64,000 bases of DNA from Sipunculus nudus. Its lineage: Eukaryota > Annelida > Sipuncula > Golfingiida > Sipunculidae. The stretch's first letter is position 1, and each line of letters opens with the position of its first letter. This document shows positions 60,950 through 64,000 of the stretch, in pieces. The stretch spans positions 16,127,979-16,191,978 of the forward strand of contig CM049321.1 in assembly GCA_026874595.1 (NCBI GenBank), in the 5' to 3' direction. The notes beneath the pieces are model-generated. The model searched no databases, was not told the origin of the DNA, and saw nothing but the letters and a program-made list of their open reading frames with translations. A program made the position numbers and the translations under genes.

Positions 60950-61815
60950 TGTTTTATTTATACAAGGAATAGGTTCACACTGCAGTAAGAAGTGGAAAGT
61001 CAGCCATGGTATCTACAAGATGTGCATTATAATTATAATTTATAATTACAAATAAGTGGTTTATATGTAAAGACTTCTCATTTTACATTTATCACAAAAA
61101 AAAACATGTGGACAAAGGGTCATTGGACCACAGGTGCTTGAATCCCTATTCATAAGGCCAGACTTTTTTAATTCTTTGGTTTACGAACATGTTTGACAAA
61201 AGTGATAGGTAGGAGGTAGGAAAAAAAAAAAAAAAAATGGAACAAACCTGGATACTGGTGTTCGTGAATCCTGTTTTGTACAGTTGGGTTGTAAAATTCA
61301 TTTTTAAAAAGGCACTTTATAAACCTATATAAAATATATAAAATAATATATAAAAATTAAAATATTATCATCATCCTCTTGAGTTTTCCACATGAATCAT
61401 GCGTGTGCCATGTTATTTCAAGCCATTCAAATGTCATCGAAGGTAAAATAATGACAAATCATAGGTTTAAACAGTATAACTTATATATGATTTCATACAC
61501 ACCTGAAATAAAACTTTAGTCACTGTCCCTGCCGAGTGAACTGCCTATTTTATAAAGTTTTACAAATTAAAGACCAGTCAAATACTTATACAAATACAAA
61601 ATAATATATTTTTGTCAGATATGCAAGGAGAAAACTGAATATTCACTGCTAGCATGATAGACTGAAGTTTTATTTTTCAGTCGTAAATGACAATATCAAT
61701 GAGCAACTTGCAGCTATTTGCCTATTGTTTATCAAATGTCAACAACATGGAACTCGAGTTGTTTGAGTCATAACTATGACCTTTCCTTTTTGGTGTTGCG
61801 CATGTTTGATAGTCC
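60950..61815. other. Intergenic sequence, no gene recognised
   Basis: A-rich runs at 61219-61236 and AT-rich text at 61323-61365. No gene recognised. Confidence 0.45.
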
Positions 61816-61818
61816 TTT

Positions 61819-62031
61819 GATTATACAACTGCTAATAAAGTGAGGTTTCCATTGGAGATCACATTGAATGATTATACAACAACTGCTAATAAAGTGAGGT
61901 TTCCATTGGAGATCACATTGAATGATTATACAACAACTGCTAATAAAGTGAGGTTTCCATTGGAGATCACATTGAATGATTATACAACAACTGCTAATAA
62001 AGTGAGGTTTCCATTGGAGATCACATTGAAT
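61819..62031. repeat. 54-bp tandem repeat, 4 near-identical units
   Basis: Units start GATTATACAA at 61819, 61870, 61924 and 61978. The first lacks three bases (one CAA); otherwise the copies are identical as read, except the terminal end. Because 54 is divisible by three, the plus strand stays open as an 18-residue peptide repeat (RFPLEITLNDYTTTANKV). No splice signals or other coding context support a protein. Confidence 0.93.
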
Positions 62032-62789
62032 AATTCAACTATTTTAAAAGTTTAAAAAGTATATATAATCTTTTAATATTTATTAATAAAGTCTTAAAGA
62101 TCTGCATTTCTTACCACGGCCGTGACAGTACGTACCGTACTCGGTTTAATATGCCGTCACTTGGCCACTGTCAGTCAGGTACTGCTTTTCGGCATCCATA
62201 CACATTAAAGCTTCCAGCTTGGAACAATTAAATGAATCCTTTCAAAGTTTCTGAATTTTAAATGGCTTTGATTTTAGCTTGCTTTTGTTTTGACTATAAA
62301 AAATACCCGCAAAGCCTATACGCTTCAACCAGCGCCACTAAGACTACAGGTAGTTGGAAATCCTGCAGAAACCCTGAGAATTCCTGGAGTTTTCAAAGAA
62401 TACATGACGACCTCCTGCAGTACATTTAATTTCATCTGTTCAGTAATTTTCTTTTAAGCGTTAAGTTTAAAGTTTTGACAAGTAATAATATTTTTTAAGA
62501 GTAAACTTGTGAAACTTAGCCAATTTGCAGTAGTAAATAGCATCTGACTTTGAATGCAATAATTAGTCTTAAGAAGTAAATTTGTTTGTATATCCAGCAA
62601 GTTATTAACGGTGGCAAGCTGGTAAAGCTGGTAATTTTCTTTTCTCATTCACATCTATCTAAAACAAATATGTTTAACGAGGTAAATATGACATAAACGC
62701 TGCTTTGGAAATGCAACTGTAGTGCAGAAAAAGAACTTTGAAAACTCTCCAAGAATTCTCATTTTCCCTGCTGAATCTTTTGACTACTT

Positions 62790-63013
62790 GATGGCCAATC
62801 AATTGCATTTATGGCCCAAGGATACCCTACTGTGATTGGCTTAACCCCGCCATCTGTCATTACGAAAGTGACCTTATTAGCCAATCATAAGAGTTCTAAT
62901 GTTTGATCTAATACACACGGTCAATAAACATATCATTTGTCCAGAGAGCTTAGATGACTAAGCTCTCTGATTTGTCAACAACCATGTTGGATACGGCGAC
63001 GCAATATAAAAGG
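62790..63013 (+). promoter_or_regulatory. CCAAT-box cluster followed by a TATA-like element
   Basis: CCAAT or ATTGG motifs at 62794-62798, 62835-62839 and 62881-62885 are followed by TATAAAAGG at 63005-63013, a spacing compatible with an animal polymerase II promoter. An 11-bp perfect inverted repeat (62943-62968) lies between. No transcript is confirmed downstream. The open frame at 63054-63245 is not recognised. Confidence 0.3.
62943..62968. other. Perfect 11-bp stem hairpin
   Basis: AGAGAGCTTAG, loop ATGA, CTAAGCTCTCT. It could form in single-stranded DNA or RNA. No T-run or other context suggests a terminator or small RNA. Confidence 0.6.
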
Positions 63014-63606
63014 AAAAAAAAGTCAAAATGCCAATTTTATTTTTTTTTCTGAAATGAGGAAATCGGAGGTCGGCAGGTTTGTAAACCGAAAAATTAAAAA
63101 AGTCTGGCCTAATGAAGCCTTCATATGTCCAATGTTCTTTGAGATACTACGACAAAATCAGGTCAAACGACCAAATAATAAAACGGTAATACCTTGTTGT
63201 GGATCCACAAATGATCACAGTTGTGGGAATGGCCTGTACAGTTAGACCTCGTAATGGTTAACTGGTAGACACTGGTAGAAGGCACCAAAAAAACTCTTAA
63301 AACTACTAAATATACACACCAAAATGCATTTGTTAGTGTCCTTGGTAGTAAATGGGTCTTTCTGGCAACTTTACCATGTTCTTACCTTAATATATTAATG
63401 AAACATTATCCTAACAATCCTCGTAAGCCCGTGGTGATTTAAAAATAACAATATACAGGAATTTGTAATGAGCGGACGTTGATCGACTGGTACCCTGCAC
63501 TGACATCTATTATCATCCGCTTTTTCCAGTTCAAACAGCAATAAGATCAGAGTGGGTTCCCAGTCTAAATCCCATTGCAAAGGACTGTGAGTCACTTCAT
63601 GTAATC

Positions 63607-63663
63607 ATGGCGGCTTGTTCTCTCTTTGTAAACACATCAGCTCTTGGCAAAATTATGGAGAAG
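63607..63663 (+). CDS. Possible first coding exon (very weak)
   Basis: TCATGGCGGC is a favourable start context and the segment reads MAACSLFVNTSALGKIMEK before a stop. A GTAGGG sequence at its end could be a splice donor, although the exon side (GAGAA) is poor. The peptide composition (few acidic residues, Ala, Ser, Lys) could be a mitochondrial presequence, but this is speculation. No downstream exon could be confirmed before the window ends. Confidence 0.15.
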
Positions 63664-64000
63664 TAGGGCCATTAAGCATTACTTTGTTGCCACTACTTTG
63701 CAGATGTTTCATAAAACATCCAAAGACAAAAAAAATTTTATGTTGACACCGCTTGAAATGTCAATTATAGGATTACAAAGGGGTCTCCTATTTGGAACCT
63801 TACAAAGCATTTTCCTGAGGGTCGATCCCAAGACATTGTTGATGGAGAGGAGCAGAGTGGATCGGAATCACAGGTCTTGAGACGAGACATTAGGTAATAC
63901 CATGTGATCACTTGTAATATGACAAGGTAGGCCACTCAGCAAAAAACATTTTGTGCAATAATCAGCAAGTTACGTACTTGACCCACTTAAACTCGCTTTA

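Noticed and set aside
1-64000. CRISPR array or prokaryotic defence system
   Set aside because: The tandem repeats have no regular unique spacers, and the gene structure is eukaryotic with introns, SINEs and a LINE.

Overview
The window looks like gene-poor, AT-rich metazoan DNA, most likely from a mollusc and probably a bivalve. That assignment is inference. It rests on the intron/exon architecture, tRNA-derived SINEs, a CR1-type LINE whose ORF1 carries a zinc/PHD-like finger plus an SGNH esterase, arrays of short repeats, clusters of AGGTCA-type motifs and many long (AT)n tracts. No bacterial-style operons, rRNA operons or CRISPR arrays were seen.

Protein coding: only one convincing host gene is visible, on the minus strand at 51296-59026. 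It has two coding exons with matching phase-1 splice sites and encodes a predicted 485-residue cytoplasmic protein built from about 13 repeats of 35-40 residues. The other large coding unit (about 9.26-14.3 kb, minus strand) is a near-complete LINE retrotransposon. It has an intact ORF1 and an endonuclease/reverse-transcriptase ORF2 broken only by two single-base homopolymer length changes. At the right edge a short ATG-led segment (63607-63663) and a CCAAT/TATA cluster (62.79-63.01 kb) hint at another gene, but this is weak.

Layout: 0-9 kb holds two or more tRNA-derived SINEs, a 32/33-bp minisatellite (4.4-4.85 kb) and unremarkable sequence. 9-15.3 kb holds the LINE and (TA)n tracts. 15-29.8 kb is mostly featureless, with a ~75-bp tandem repeat (17.5-17.8 kb), a GGATCC-type MITE (22.1 kb) and a duplicated RNA-like hairpin (24.6-24.8 kb). 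29.8-37 kb contains a diverged, tandemly duplicated ~1.0-1.3-kb module and a repeat rich in AGGTCA half-sites. 39.4-43.8 kb is a repeat complex: a 180-bp (360-bp higher-order) tandem array split by an inserted element, a 538-bp foldback with 224-bp arms identical by eye, nested GGATCC MITEs and a ~150-bp tandem array. 44-51 kb holds a second copy of a TIR MITE, microsatellites and a 17-bp minisatellite. 51.3-59 kb is the host gene, whose 6.3-kb intron carries a SINE, a 5S-rRNA-derived element and another dispersed repeat. 59.9-60.8 kb is a clean hAT-like insertion with a target-site duplication, followed by a 4 x 54-bp tandem repeat at 61.8-62.0 kb.

Most of the window is thus a record of mobile-element insertion and local duplication around a single host gene. 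All repeat relationships were found by eye. Identities are qualitative and need alignment.
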